Notes: generated by a model from the letters alone, not told the origin. A stretch of 41,329 nt of DNA from an uncultured Campylobacter sp. (GCF_938002845.1 NZ_CALKZP010000008.1:1-41329); one strand, 5' to 3'. Shown: positions 1 to 8,375, numbered from the stretch's first letter. Translations and numbers: made by a program.

Positions 1-2
1 AA

Positions 3-635
3 AGTATCGCGTGGAGCAAAGAGGAAAACGGCGGATTAAAGACGGTCAAGATGGTTTGCGACGTGGATATGGAGAAAGTAAAGGTCGATGTAGATGCCTT
101 TAACAAAAAATATAAAGAGGCTATGCTAAACACGTCTTTAAGAGGTGCCGTGTTTTTCTATAAAGATAAATCTGATGATAAACAACAGCGTTTACTTAAA
201 TTGGCAAATGAACATTGCAAAATAAATGAGACGAAATTTCAAGAGGAGCTCAAAGACAGAGGCAAAATAGATTACTCATTTCAAAAAAAGCCAGTTGATT
301 GCGACGATAAATTAAAAGATGAAATACTAAAGGATGGTGAACCAAAAACTTCTGCGATTTATATGAGTAATATTATTGATTCATTAGAAGACGTCGCTTA
401 TTATTCGCAGCTAACGCCTAGCCAAATAAGGCTACAGCTTGGAAGGGCAGCAGAGCTGCCGCCACAGGCTGCGATCGAATTAAATTTTATCGTGAATGCC
501 GATAAGAGCGTAAGTTTATCGGATAAATTTATAGTGACTAAAGATATAATTGATGATGTTATTAAGATAAGATCGGCATTTAATAATAGAAAAACGGCGG
601 AAGACGCCCTTGCAACTTTCTACGAAAGACAATAA
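3..635 (+). CDS. Unknown protein, 5' end cut by window edge
   Basis: The reading frame is open from the first bases of the window to a TAA at 633-635. An ATG at 51 exists, but nothing like a ribosome binding site precedes it and the frame continues upstream, so this is most likely the C-terminal part of a longer protein. At least 194 residues are visible: a charged Lys/Asp-rich N-terminal half, then a more hydrophobic stretch with LPPQAAIELNF near residue 135, ending in an acidic-basic helix-like tail. No signal peptide or membrane segment is visible in this part. I do not recognise the family. The codons are clearly AT-richer (AAA, ATA, TTA, GAT) than those of the next genes, which may mean it was acquired. 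It runs toward trxB, which is convergent. Confidence concerns the coding call, not a function. Confidence 0.7.
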   Translation, partial: SIAWSKEENGGLKTVKMVCDVDMEKVKVDVDAFNKKYKEAMLNTSLRGAVFFYKDKSDDKQQRLLKLANEHCKINETKFQEELKDRGKIDYSFQKKPVDCDDKLKDEILKDGEPKTSAIYMSNIIDSLEDVAYYSQLTPSQIRLQLGRAAELPPQAAIELNFIVNADKSVSLSDKFIVTKDIIDDVIKIRSAFNNRKTAEDALATFYERQ

Positions 636-704
636 AATTTTATCTGAATTTTTAAAAGACGTTTCGGCTCGGAAGCGTTTCCGCAAAAGACGATAGCATT
701 ATTT

Positions 705-780
705 TGCGGCTCAATTTGACGAAATTTTAAATTTGAGCCGCCTTGCGTCAAAATTTCATTATTTCATTCAAATTTGACGC
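705..780. repeat. Nested inverted repeats between convergent genes
   Basis: GCGGCTCAA at 706-714 is repeated inverted as TTGAGCCGC at 733-741, a 9-bp stem with an 18-base loop. TTTGACG and CGTCAAA elements at about 715-722, 745-752 and 773-780 can form alternative stems across it. No clear U-tract follows in either direction. It may end transcription of the unknown plus-strand gene, but that is inference. Confidence 0.5.
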
Positions 781-794
781 GGGCTTTTAAATTT

Positions 795-829
795 AAAAAG
801 CGCGGCGAAAGCAGTTTCGCCCGCCGCGC
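795..829 (-). terminator. Rho-independent terminator of trxB
   Basis: Read on the minus strand, a GC-rich hairpin (GCGCGGC ... GCCGCGC arms with inner CGAAA/TTTCG pairing) is followed directly by TTTTTAAATTT. It lies 25 bases beyond the trxB stop codon. The stem plus U-tract is the standard intrinsic terminator form. Confidence 0.8.
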
Positions 830-854
830 CGTGGAATTTACGCCGAATACAAGC

Positions 855-1799
855 TTATTTATCGTGTCCTTGCAGATACGCGATCGCGCTAAGTGCGGCA
901 ACCGCGCCGTCGCCTGCCGCGCAAACGACCTGCTTAGGCGCATCCTGCCTCATATCGCCCGCCGCAAATAGCCCGTGTACGCTTGTTTGCATCTTTAAAT
1001 TTACCGCGACCTGTCCGCCGGGCGTGACATCGCAGATGAACTTGCCGCTTTCATTCTTTAGCACCTCGTTTCGCACGTCAAGCCCCACGAATACGAAGAT
1101 CCCCGGCAGCTGCAGCTCGCGCGCAGCGCCGCTAATTTTATCCTTGACGACTATGCCCGTTACGCCGCTTGCATCGCCCTTGATCTGCTCTACGAGCGCG
1201 CTTGTAATGAGCTCGATATTCTCACTTTCGCGCACCTTTTGCACGGTCGAAGGCGCGGCGCGAAACTCGTCTCGACGGTGGATTAGGTATACTTTGGAGC
1301 AAATTTTAGCTAGATACAGAGCCTCCTCTAGCGCAGTATCGCCGCCGCCGAGGACGGCAACCTCTTTGCCCTTGTAAAAAAACCCGTCGCAGGTCGCGCA
1401 GGTGCTAACGCCGCGACCGAAAAACTCGTCCTCGCCCTCGATCCCCGCGCGGCGCGGAGTAGAGCCCGTAGCGACGATAACGGCACGCGCGCGTCGTGTT
1501 TGATCGCCCTCGAGATAGATCGTAAAATTTCCATCGCCGTCTTTTGAGACGCGCAGCACGCGCACCATCTCATGCTTTAAGCCAAAGCGGAAGCACTGCT
1601 CCTGCCAAGGCGCCATAAAGCTCATCCCGTCGGTCACCGCGGCGACGCCCGGGTAGTTTTCCATCTCGGAGCTTGAGGTGATCTGCCCGCCGGGCATACC
1701 CATCTCAAACATCACGACGTCTTTTAAACCGCCTCTTGTAGCATAAAGCCCCGCCGCTAGCCCTGCAGGGCCGCCGCCGATAATTGCTAAATCTAACAT
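855..1799 (-). CDS. trxB: Thioredoxin reductase
   Basis: The 314-residue protein is the NADPH-dependent flavoprotein that reduces thioredoxin in the cytoplasm. The FAD-binding GGGPAG motif is at residues 8-13. The redox-active CATC pair is C134/C137, inside the NADPH domain as usual for bacterial TrxB. A second dinucleotide-binding motif, GGGDTA, is near 151-156, and the FAD motif GLFAAGD lies near the C-terminus. Length is normal for the family. The ATG at 1799 is preceded by AAGGAG at good spacing. It lies 110 bases downstream of trxA on the same strand, its substrate gene, as in C. jejuni. A terminator after trxA (1880-1904) and another after trxB suggest that trxB is at least partly transcribed on its own. 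Confidence 0.96.
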   Translation of the reverse strand: MLDLAIIGGGPAGLAAGLYATRGGLKDVVMFEMGMPGGQITSSSEMENYPGVAAVTDGMSFMAPWQEQCFRFGLKHEMVRVLRVSKDGDGNFTIYLEGDQTRRARAVIVATGSTPRRAGIEGEDEFFGRGVSTCATCDGFFYKGKEVAVLGGGDTALEEALYLAKICSKVYLIHRRDEFRAAPSTVQKVRESENIELITSALVEQIKGDASGVTGIVVKDKISGAARELQLPGIFVFVGLDVRNEVLKNESGKFICDVTPGGQVAVNLKMQTSVHGLFAAGDMRQDAPKQVVCAAGDGAVAALSAIAYLQGHDK

Positions 1800-1879
1800 T
1801 TTTTCTCCTTAATTATTTTATTAAGTAAAGTCGCGGGCGCTAAATTTACGAATTTAATTAATATAACGATGAGTGGGAG

Positions 1880-1904
1880 AAAAAAGGGCGAAAGCCGCCC
1901 TTTT
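1880..1904 (-). terminator. Terminator after trxA
   Basis: On the minus strand GGGCGGCTTTCGCCC forms a short GC hairpin followed by TTTTTT, starting six bases after the trxA stop codon. It should limit read-through from trxA to trxB. Confidence 0.8.
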
Positions 1905-1909
1905 AAAAT

Positions 1910-2224
1910 TTACAGAAGCGAGTTTAGTTTGTCGGCTATGATCTGCTTAGATTGCGCGCCAATGAGCTGAGCTTTTAGCTCGCCGTCTTTGAAAAATAGT
2001 ATCGTAGGGATCGAGCGGACGCCGAACTGCACCGCCAAATCCTGCGCTTCGTCGGTATTTACTTTGCAAATTTTAGCCTTGCCCTCGTAATCGTTCGCAA
2101 GCTCCTCGATGATCGGGGCGATCATACGGCACGGCCCGCACCAAGGCGCCCAAAAATCGACTAGCGCGACACCCTCTTTAGTAACGTCGAAATTCTCCGA
2201 AGTAAGCTCTATATACTTTCCCAT
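1910..2224 (-). CDS. trxA: Thioredoxin
   Basis: This 104-residue cytoplasmic protein has the thioredoxin active site WCGPC at residues 28-32, the conserved AxWCGPCR context, the cis-proline region SIPT near 74-77 and the usual length. It reduces protein disulfides and is recycled by the neighbouring TrxB. The ATG at 2224 has an AAGGAG ribosome site six bases upstream and a TATAAT box at 2254-2259 (minus), so the gene probably starts its own transcript. A strong terminator follows the stop. Confidence 0.97.
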   Translation of the reverse strand: MGKYIELTSENFDVTKEGVALVDFWAPWCGPCRMIAPIIEELANDYEGKAKICKVNTDEAQDLAVQFGVRSIPTILFFKDGELKAQLIGAQSKQIIADKLNSLL

Positions 2225-2253
2225 AATGTTCTCCTTGTGTTAAAATTCTGCGG

Positions 2254-2259
2254 ATTATA
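2254..2259 (-). promoter_or_regulatory. Sigma70 -10 box of trxA
   Basis: TATAAT on the minus strand, about 30 bases before the trxA start codon. No good -35 hexamer is seen at 17 bp, which is usual for Campylobacter sigma70 promoters. Confidence 0.65.
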
Positions 2260-2294
2260 GTTAACTATCTTAAATAAATAATAAAAATTCTAAT

Positions 2295-2633
2295 TTAAAA
2301 AGATATGTTGGCGATAAATTTTATCTGCTTTGGATAAACTTCCACGACGTCGATCTGCCACGGCTCGTCCGTATCGCAGCTCATCAGATAAAATTCTGCC
2401 GCCTTTAAAATTTTAGCCATCTTGGCGTCCGTCATACGCTCTGCGGCGTCGTAATCGCCACTAGTGGCCTTCACCTCGACGAAGTGCAAAATTCCGCCCT
2501 TACGCGCGACGATATCGATCTCGCCGAAGCGGCAGCGGAAATTTCGCTTTAAAATTTCAAATCCTTCGCTGCGTAAAAATTCCGCCGCACGGTCCTCGCA
2601 GGCAAAGCCGAAAAGATATTCTTTTAAGCTCAA
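2295..2633 (-). CDS. YraN/UPF0102 family endonuclease-like protein
   Basis: The 112-residue protein matches the UPF0102 (YraN) family. It has an N-terminal YLFGFACEDRAAEFL helix, then the restriction-endonuclease-like core with GEIDIVARK and FVEVKA, which carry the acidic and Lys residues of a PD-(D/E)XK-type fold. The exact cellular role is not known. The start is a TTG at 2633, one base after the hom stop codon, with no strong ribosome site, so translation is probably coupled to hom. The same gene lies between trxA and hom in C. jejuni (Cj0148c). Confidence 0.88.
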   Translation of the reverse strand: MSLKEYLFGFACEDRAAEFLRSEGFEILKRNFRCRFGEIDIVARKGGILHFVEVKATSGDYDAAERMTDAKMAKILKAAEFYLMSCDTDEPWQIDVVEVYPKQIKFIANISF

Positions 2634-2634
2634 A

Positions 2635-3903
2635 TTAGCTTTCGATCCTGATCATAAAAGGCTTTTGCGTAATGAAATTTTCGCCGCTAATTACGTTTAT
2701 TGCGCGCTTTATGTCCTTCTCGCAGCATGTATGCGTCGTGAAAAACAGCGTCACTTCCTCATCCGTTTTGAGCTTCGGTTTTTGCAAAAAGCTGTCGATC
2801 GAAATATCGTTTAAGCTCATAATGTTCGTAAGCTTCGCGAGCACGCCCTTTTCGTCGCGCACGCGCAGCCTGAAATAATACTTCGTGCGGATCTGCTCGC
2901 TCGGCAAAATTTGCATAAAATTTTCGCTCGGCAAAATTTTATATCCCAGCATCGGATTTTTATTATCGCGCGCAATGTCGATAAGATCGCTTATAACCGC
3001 ACTTGCCGTAGCGCTTCCGCCCGCGCCGGGGCCGTAATACATACTCTCGCCGACGCAGTCTCCGTAGATGCTCACGCCGTTCATTACGCCGTCTACTTTT
3101 GAGAGCATTTGATCCTTTGAAATGAGCGCGGGATGGACGCGCAGCTCGACTTTATTGTCGCACGCGCGTTTAGCCACCGCAAGCAGCTTGATTATGAAAT
3201 CAAATTCGCGCGCGAAATATATATCCTCCTGCGTGATCTCCTCGATCCCCTCGATTAGGATATCCTCCGGGTCGCCGTGCACGCCGTATGCGATGCTAGC
3301 TAAGATCAAGAGCTTATGCGCCGCATCGAATCCGCCGATATCAAAGCTAGGATCGGCTTCGGCGTAACCGAGCTCTTGAGCTCGCTTTAGCGCGTCCTCA
3401 AATTTCTCATTTTTTTGCATCATATTCGTAAGGATGAAGTTGCTCGTGCCGTTTACGATGCCGATTATCTTTTCGATACGATTGGCGCTTAGCCCTTCGC
3501 GCAGGGTTTTGATGATCGGAATTCCGCCAGCCACGCTCGCTTCAAAGCCAAAAGGAGTATCGCCCGCCAAAGCCTGAAGTTTATAGCGATGATAAGCCAA
3601 AAGCGCCTTATTTGCGGTAACGACCGCCTTTTTACGCTTTAAAATTTCGCTTACGATCTCATAGGGCTTTTCTACCCCGCCCATAAGCTCTACAAAAACG
3701 TCGATGTCGTCGCGCTCGATGATACTCCCAGCGTCGTTGCTAAGCGGAATTTGCACATCACGCTTTTTATTCGTATCGCGCACGAGCCCGATTACAGGCT
3801 CTATGCTAACGCCTGCGCGCGCAAGGATGATATCTTTGTTTTTGATCAAAATGTTTGCAACTTCGCTACCTACGGTGCCGACGCCTAAAATCGCTACCTT
3901 CAT
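2635..3903 (-). CDS. hom: Homoserine dehydrogenase
   Basis: The 422-residue enzyme reduces aspartate semialdehyde to homoserine for threonine and methionine synthesis. The N-terminal NAD(P)-binding motif GVGTVGS starts at residue 7. The catalytic domain includes the conserved stretch around YAEADPSFDIGG, and the C-terminal 80 or so residues look like an ACT regulatory domain (LRVRDEKGVLAKLTNIM), the usual site of threonine feedback. The ATG at 3903 shares bases with the TGA of the upstream aminotransferase gene (TGATG), so the two are translationally coupled. The order aminotransferase-hom-yraN-trxA is that of C. jejuni. Confidence 0.96.
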   Translation of the reverse strand: MKVAILGVGTVGSEVANILIKNKDIILARAGVSIEPVIGLVRDTNKKRDVQIPLSNDAGSIIERDDIDVFVELMGGVEKPYEIVSEILKRKKAVVTANKALLAYHRYKLQALAGDTPFGFEASVAGGIPIIKTLREGLSANRIEKIIGIVNGTSNFILTNMMQKNEKFEDALKRAQELGYAEADPSFDIGGFDAAHKLLILASIAYGVHGDPEDILIEGIEEITQEDIYFAREFDFIIKLLAVAKRACDNKVELRVHPALISKDQMLSKVDGVMNGVSIYGDCVGESMYYGPGAGGSATASAVISDLIDIARDNKNPMLGYKILPSENFMQILPSEQIRTKYYFRLRVRDEKGVLAKLTNIMSLNDISIDSFLQKPKLKTDEEVTLFFTTHTCCEKDIKRAINVISGENFITQKPFMIRIES

Positions 3904-5108
3904 CAAATCTCTTTCAAATATTTTTTTATATTTCTAGCAGCCTGGCGGATCCTGTTTTCGTTTTCGATAAAAGCGATCCGCACGTAATCGTCTCCCGCCG
4001 CACCAAAGCCCACGCCTGGACTTACGGCTACGCGCGCCTTAGTAAGAAGCTGTTTGGAAAACTCCATACTCCCTAGATGAGCCGCCGCGGGCGGCAATTT
4101 TGCCCACGCAAACATCGACGCGCTAGGTTTAGCGATCTGCCAACCTGCGTCCGCAAAAGCGTCAATCAAAAAATTTCTACGCTTCTCATAGCTCGCGCGG
4201 ATCTGCTCTACGCACTCTTGCGGCCCGTCCAGCGCGATCGTGGCGGCTACTTGGATCGGCGTAAACATGCCGTAATCAAACCACGACTTGATCTTTTTAA
4301 GCGCGGCGACAAGCTTTTTGTTGCCGCTTACAAAACCTACGCGCCAGCCCGCCATATTGTAGGTTTTAGAAAGCGTGTATGCCTCGACTGCGACATCCTT
4401 TGCGCCCTGGACCTCAAAGATCGACGGAGTTTTGTAACCCTCAAAAGCGATCTCTGCGTAAGCGATATCGCTGATAATATAAAACCGCTCCTGCCGCGCC
4501 ATCGCCACGAGCCGCTCGTAAAAGCTCTTTTGCACGACGACGGTGGTGGGGTTGTGCGGAAAATTTACGACGACGTATTTTGGGCGCGGAATACTCTCGT
4601 CGAAGGTTTTTTGCAGATCGATGAAAAATTTGTTCTCATTAAAATTTAAATTCTCATCATAGGCAAGCGGGATTTTAACTACGTTACCGCCCGCGATGAT
4701 GAAGGCTTGAGTGTGGATCGGATAGGCAGGATCGGGCACCACCGCGACATCGCCCGGATTTACGATCGCGCTTGTTAGATGCACGAAGCCCTCTTTAGAG
4801 CCCATCACCGCGACGATCTCGCTATCTGGATCTAAGATCACGCCGTATTTACGCTTATACCAATTCGCGCACGCAAGTCGCAGTTTGTAGATACCTTGAC
4901 TTACGGAGTAGCCGTGCGTTTTGTCCTTTTGCGCGCTTTCGCAAAGCTTGTCGATTATATGCTGCGGCGTCCTGCCGTCGGGATTGCCCATCGAAAAATC
5001 GATTATATCTTCGCCGGCTCTGCGCGCCGCCATTTTTATGGCATTGACCTCGGCAAAAACGTAATTGGGCAAACGCTCGATTTTTGAAAAACGGATTTCG
5101 TCAAACAT
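3903..5108 (-). CDS. Class I/II PLP-dependent aminotransferase
   Basis: This 401-residue enzyme is a fold-type I aminotransferase. It has SMGNPDG near residue 39, the cofactor-binding NFPHNPT near 182-188, the SDIAYAEI region, and the PLP lysine K248 in TLSKTYNMAGWRVGF. The sequence resembles the aspartate/alanine/LL-diaminopimelate aminotransferase group and the C. jejuni Cj0150c protein next to hom. The donor and acceptor cannot be read from sequence. Linkage to hom suggests aspartate-family or alanine metabolism. The ATG at 5108 has an AGAGG ribosome site. No neighbour lies upstream for about 480 bases, so a promoter should be in that gap, although I see no convincing one. Confidence 0.92.
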   Translation of the reverse strand: MFDEIRFSKIERLPNYVFAEVNAIKMAARRAGEDIIDFSMGNPDGRTPQHIIDKLCESAQKDKTHGYSVSQGIYKLRLACANWYKRKYGVILDPDSEIVAVMGSKEGFVHLTSAIVNPGDVAVVPDPAYPIHTQAFIIAGGNVVKIPLAYDENLNFNENKFFIDLQKTFDESIPRPKYVVVNFPHNPTTVVVQKSFYERLVAMARQERFYIISDIAYAEIAFEGYKTPSIFEVQGAKDVAVEAYTLSKTYNMAGWRVGFVSGNKKLVAALKKIKSWFDYGMFTPIQVAATIALDGPQECVEQIRASYEKRRNFLIDAFADAGWQIAKPSASMFAWAKLPPAAAHLGSMEFSKQLLTKARVAVSPGVGFGAAGDDYVRIAFIENENRIRQAARNIKKYLKEI

Positions 5109-5590
5109 CTCAAACCTCTTATTTTAAAGTATTTTTCAAGCCATATTTAAAATTTCGCGCCTTAACGTCGCGATCTGCTCGTGCTGCACGTAGGCAAAAT
5201 TTCAAGCCTTAGCGTCGATGCGGCGGCGCTTTTTATATTGCTCGGGCAATTTAAACTTTTACCTCGCTAAAATTTTAAAACCGCGGGGGCATTGATTGTT
5301 TAAATTTAGAGCATCACGACCCTTTGCGGCGCTGTTTAAATTTACGTCCGATCAAAACGATAACGATTAAAGCTGCCGTTTTGCACGGCGCCGTGGACGA
5401 CGCCTCTTAAATTTAACACTCAGGCGCCCACAACGCTTAAAATTTTATATACACCACTTGAAATTTTATCCAAGGCAGCGCATTTTAAAACTCTTTAAAT
5501 TTACGCTCCTAGGTTTAATTTAGGTCGCACTCGCCGCAGAAAGCCAAAATTTTACTCTCGGTGGCGGCAAAAGCCCTACGAGCGAGAGCT
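5109..5590. other. Gene-free gap rich in AAATTTT-type motifs
   Basis: No plausible coding frame with a ribosome site is present on either strand. The stretch repeats short motifs such as TTTAAATTTA and AAAATTTTA many times between GC-rich segments. C. jejuni, as I recall it, has a small gene (Cj0151c) here, so this may be a decayed gene, but no recognisable remnant is visible. Confidence 0.5.
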
Positions 5591-6610
5591 TTACCACTTT
5601 TTGCCCTTGTTTAGGCGCAGAAACTCATCGGCTGAAATTTTAGTGATATTGCCATCTTTGACGTGGAATTTTTGAGTGTTTCTTTCGCTGAAAGTTACGT
5701 TGCCATCGGCTTTACCGAGCTCAAACATCCCGTGACCGGTAGAGATTAGCAGCTCCTCATCTCCTTGCGAAGCGACGACATAAGGGGCATTGATGACCAT
5801 CTCGCGCTTCTTGCCGCTTTTTAGATCGATAATGCCTATCCACATCTTGCCGCGCGGGCTAAGCACGATATCTTTGCTCGGCGCGGGTTTGTTTTGCGTG
5901 GCGTTCTCGTCGGTGGAATTTTCCTCTGTTTTGGCACTCGCGCGCTCGATCCTGATAGAGCGATCCAGCGCATTTAGAGAGCTTAAATTTTCATCCGCAG
6001 CAACGGCTGCATTAATATCCGATTTTAGTGCGAATTTTTCATCTGTAGCGTTGTGCGAAACGACGTCGATACCGATGTTTTCAAGCTTTTTTTGAGTGTT
6101 ATTTACGATTGGAGCGTCCGAGTAGGTGGTTTTGTTTTGTTCCCATAAAAGCGAGCCCAAAAATTCGCCGAAGCTTTTATAAAGTCCGAAATAAAAGATT
6201 GCGCCTATGATTAATACCATCGCAAGCAGCCACATAAGCCAACCGCTGCCGCTTTTGTTAGGGCTAACCCTTTGACCATAAACCTGCTCGACTTTAGCCT
6301 TTTTAACGGGCGCGAAGCTCGCTTTGGCGCTCTCAAACTCGCTAAGCCAGTCCGATAGATCCAGCCCGAACTCGCGCTCTAAAATTTTAATATAGCCCCT
6401 AACGTTAAAATTCGCTAGCTTCTCGAAGTCTTTGTTGATGATGTATTCTAAATTTTGCGCGTCGATACGCGTCGTGCGCGCTATCTCGATCAGATCCATA
6501 GATTTTAATTTATCCAGATCGCTATTTTTTGGCTGCTGTGTTTGCTCCAGCTTCTCGGTTTGTTCCGCCTGCTCGTCCGTATTATTTAACTTCTCTTTTA
6601 CTTCTTCCAT
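5591..6610 (-). CDS. Membrane protein, RodZ-like layout
   Basis: The 339-residue protein has three parts. Residues 1-30 are Glu/Gln-rich. Residues about 36-95 form a helical domain (IARTTRIDAQNLEYIINKDF ... VRGYIKILEREFGLD) whose pattern looks like the HTH domain of RodZ-type proteins. A single membrane segment follows (about 124-147, WLMWLLAMVLIIGAIFYFGLY), then an extracytoplasmic tail of about 190 residues. This layout is that of RodZ, the cytoskeleton-linked cell-shape protein, but the similarity is judged by eye. The homologue in C. jejuni (Cj0152c) is listed as a membrane protein. Its start overlaps the end of rlmB by 29 bases, so it is the last gene of the rpmE operon. No signal peptide precedes the membrane segment. 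Confidence 0.8.
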   Translation of the reverse strand: MEEVKEKLNNTDEQAEQTEKLEQTQQPKNSDLDKLKSMDLIEIARTTRIDAQNLEYIINKDFEKLANFNVRGYIKILEREFGLDLSDWLSEFESAKASFAPVKKAKVEQVYGQRVSPNKSGSGWLMWLLAMVLIIGAIFYFGLYKSFGEFLGSLLWEQNKTTYSDAPIVNNTQKKLENIGIDVVSHNATDEKFALKSDINAAVAADENLSSLNALDRSIRIERASAKTEENSTDENATQNKPAPSKDIVLSPRGKMWIGIIDLKSGKKREMVINAPYVVASQGDEELLISTGHGMFELGKADGNVTFSERNTQKFHVKDGNITKISADEFLRLNKGKKW

Positions 6611-7283
6611 TTAAAATTCCATCGCATAGTATCGCAAATGCCGCGCTTACGTTAAGCGAGTCCCAGCCTTCGCGCATCTTTATCGATACCGCGCAGTCGC
6701 ATTTTTTAAGCGCCCTAGCAGGTATCCCCTCTTCTTCGTTCCCCATTACGAGTGCGTTTTTTGCGCCGAGCTTTAACTCCTTAAAGTTCGTCCCGTCCGC
6801 ACTCGCGGCGTAAATTTCAAAGCCGCTTTGTTTAAGCTCGTTTAACACGCTAAGTCCGTCTGTAACCTTAACGACGTTTAGCTCATACGCCGCGCCCGAG
6901 CTTGCGCGCACTACGCCCGCCATATTTAGACTATTTGCGACGACGATCACGCTGTCCGCGCCCAAAGCATAGGCGCTACGCATTATCGCGCCGATGTTTC
7001 CGACGTCGGTAAGCCCGTAAAGGATCGGCACGAATTTATCGTCTTTGACGCTAGCTAGATCGCCGAAGCTAAACTCCTCCACCTCAGCCAAGAAGCCTTG
7101 ATGGTTGCCGCTGCGAGCGAGGGCTTGAGCTTTTTTCGCATCGGCGCGCTCGATTTTTACGCCGGTCGCGGCGATCTTTTTAAAAATTTCTTTCTCGCAC
7201 TCCCTAGCAAGGATGATGCGGATAAATTTCTGCGGATGCCGGTTTAAAAGGTGCAAAAATAGCTGCTTGCCGTAAATAATCAT
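6582..7283 (-). CDS. rlmB: SpoU/RlmB-family 23S rRNA 2'-O-methyltransferase
   Basis: This 233-residue protein is a SPOUT-class RNA 2'-O-methyltransferase. The N-terminal substrate-binding part (MIIYGKQLFLHLL) is followed by the catalytic knot domain with DVGNIGAIMRSA, VMGNEEEGIP and the final loop SLNVSAAFAIL, the three diagnostic SpoU motifs. The RlmB assignment (G2251 of 23S rRNA) rests on the N-terminal form and length. A related tRNA enzyme cannot be ruled out. It sits 35 bases after rsmI and overlaps the downstream membrane-protein gene. Confidence 0.88.
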   Translation of the reverse strand: MIIYGKQLFLHLLNRHPQKFIRIILARECEKEIFKKIAATGVKIERADAKKAQALARSGNHQGFLAEVEEFSFGDLASVKDDKFVPILYGLTDVGNIGAIMRSAYALGADSVIVVANSLNMAGVVRASSGAAYELNVVKVTDGLSVLNELKQSGFEIYAASADGTNFKELKLGAKNALVMGNEEEGIPARALKKCDCAVSIKMREGWDSLNVSAAFAILCDGILNGRSKREVK

Positions 7284-7318
7284 TTTGGGATTTTAGCGAA
7301 AAACGGTTAAAATATGAC

Positions 7319-8134
7319 TTAGCGTATCAAATTTTTATATATTTCTTTCGCGGGTTCGCCGCTGATTTTTGAGAGTAGTTTCGCTTTTATTTTCGGCGCG
7401 ATCTCAAGCGACAGAATATCTTCTTGCGTGATTTTTTCAAAGCTTTTCTCGCCTGAGCCGTCAATCACGACGCACCATTCGCCGTTTAAATTTGCGCCGT
7501 TTAAGCTCAGCAAAACCTCTGCGGCGCTACCGAAAAATTTGGTTTCAAATTTTTTGGTAGCTTCTTTGATCGCAAAAATTTTGCGCTGCGTGTCGATCCC
7601 AGCGATCTGTTCTATCAGTTTTACCACGCGCTTTGGGGATTCATATAGCACGCACGGATAGGGGCTTTGCATTAAATTTAGGATCTGAGCTTTGCGCTGC
7701 GCGCCGTCATTATTTAAAAAGCCTAAAAAGCTAAATTCTTTCTCCACCAGCCCGCTTGCGGCAGCTGCGAGCAGCAGAGCGTTTGCGCCGCTAAGCACCT
7801 CGTAAGGCACGCCGTTTCGTTGCGCAAATTTTACGAGCGCAATACCCGGATCGCTGATGCAGGGCATGCCCGCATCGCTTACGTATGCGCAAGCTTTTTC
7901 GCGCAGAAGCGCCGGATTAAAGCCAGCGAAAAACTCCGCTTCGTTGTGCGTGTGCAGAGAGTAAAACTGTGAAATTTTAAATGAAATTTGAAATTTATCG
8001 GATAATAAGTTTAGAAGTTTTTTTGAAACCCTCGTATCCTCGCAGATTAGGATTTCGCAGCTTTGCAATACCTCAAGCGCGCGGCTCGAGATATCGCTTA
8101 GATTTCCTATCGGCGTAGGAATGAGATATAGCAA
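7319..8134 (-). CDS. rsmI: 16S rRNA (cytidine1402-2'-O)-methyltransferase
   Basis: The 271-residue protein opens with the RsmI signature YLIPTPIGNLSDIS and has the tetrapyrrole-methylase-type fold motifs CEDTRVSKKLL, YVSDAGMPCISDPG and YESPKRV. It methylates C1402 in the decoding region of 16S rRNA with SAM. The start is a TTG at 8134, directly adjoining the rpmE stop codon (TAG at 8135-8137). No separate promoter is seen, so it depends on rpmE transcription. Confidence 0.94.
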   Translation of the reverse strand: MLYLIPTPIGNLSDISSRALEVLQSCEILICEDTRVSKKLLNLLSDKFQISFKISQFYSLHTHNEAEFFAGFNPALLREKACAYVSDAGMPCISDPGIALVKFAQRNGVPYEVLSGANALLLAAAASGLVEKEFSFLGFLNNDGAQRKAQILNLMQSPYPCVLYESPKRVVKLIEQIAGIDTQRKIFAIKEATKKFETKFFGSAAEVLLSLNGANLNGEWCVVIDGSGEKSFEKITQEDILSLEIAPKIKAKLLSKISGEPAKEIYKNLIR

Positions 8135-8335
8135 CTATTTCATTCCATATTTTTGCTTAAATTTCTCGACGCGGCCCGCGCTATCTACGATCTTCTCGCT
8201 GCCGGTGAAAAACGGATGGCAATTGGAGCAGATATCGACGCGGATCTCGGCCTTATTCGAGCGCGTTTTAAAAGTGTTGCCGCAAGCGCAGGTAACGGTC
8301 GTTTCGACAAAGTTTGGGTGGATATCTTTTTTCAT
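8135..8335 (-). CDS. rpmE: Ribosomal protein L31, zinc-binding type
   Basis: The 66-residue protein is L31 of the large subunit. The zinc-binding form is shown by C16-A-C18 and C37-SN-C40 (CACGN and CSNCHPF). The ATG at 8335 follows an AAGGA ribosome site, and a TATAAT box lies about 35 bases upstream, making this the first gene of the rpmE-rsmI-rlmB-membrane protein operon. Gene order is the same in C. jejuni. Confidence 0.97.
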   Translation of the reverse strand: MKKDIHPNFVETTVTCACGNTFKTRSNKAEIRVDICSNCHPFFTGSEKIVDSAGRVEKFKQKYGMK

Positions 8336-8369
8336 TTTTGATCCTTTTTGATGATTTTAAAAGGCAGCG

Positions 8370-8375
8370 ATTATA
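8370..8375 (-). promoter_or_regulatory. Sigma70 -10 box of the rpmE operon
   Basis: On the minus strand GTTGTATAATCGC contains a perfect TATAAT preceded by an A/T-rich, T-tract-containing spacer as is typical for Campylobacter. It lies 35 bases before the rpmE start codon. Confidence 0.75.

Noticed and set aside
4077..4649. 190-codon plus-strand frame over the aminotransferase gene
   Set aside because: It is the antisense of a clearly coding gene, with no ribosome site and a composition typical of shadows.
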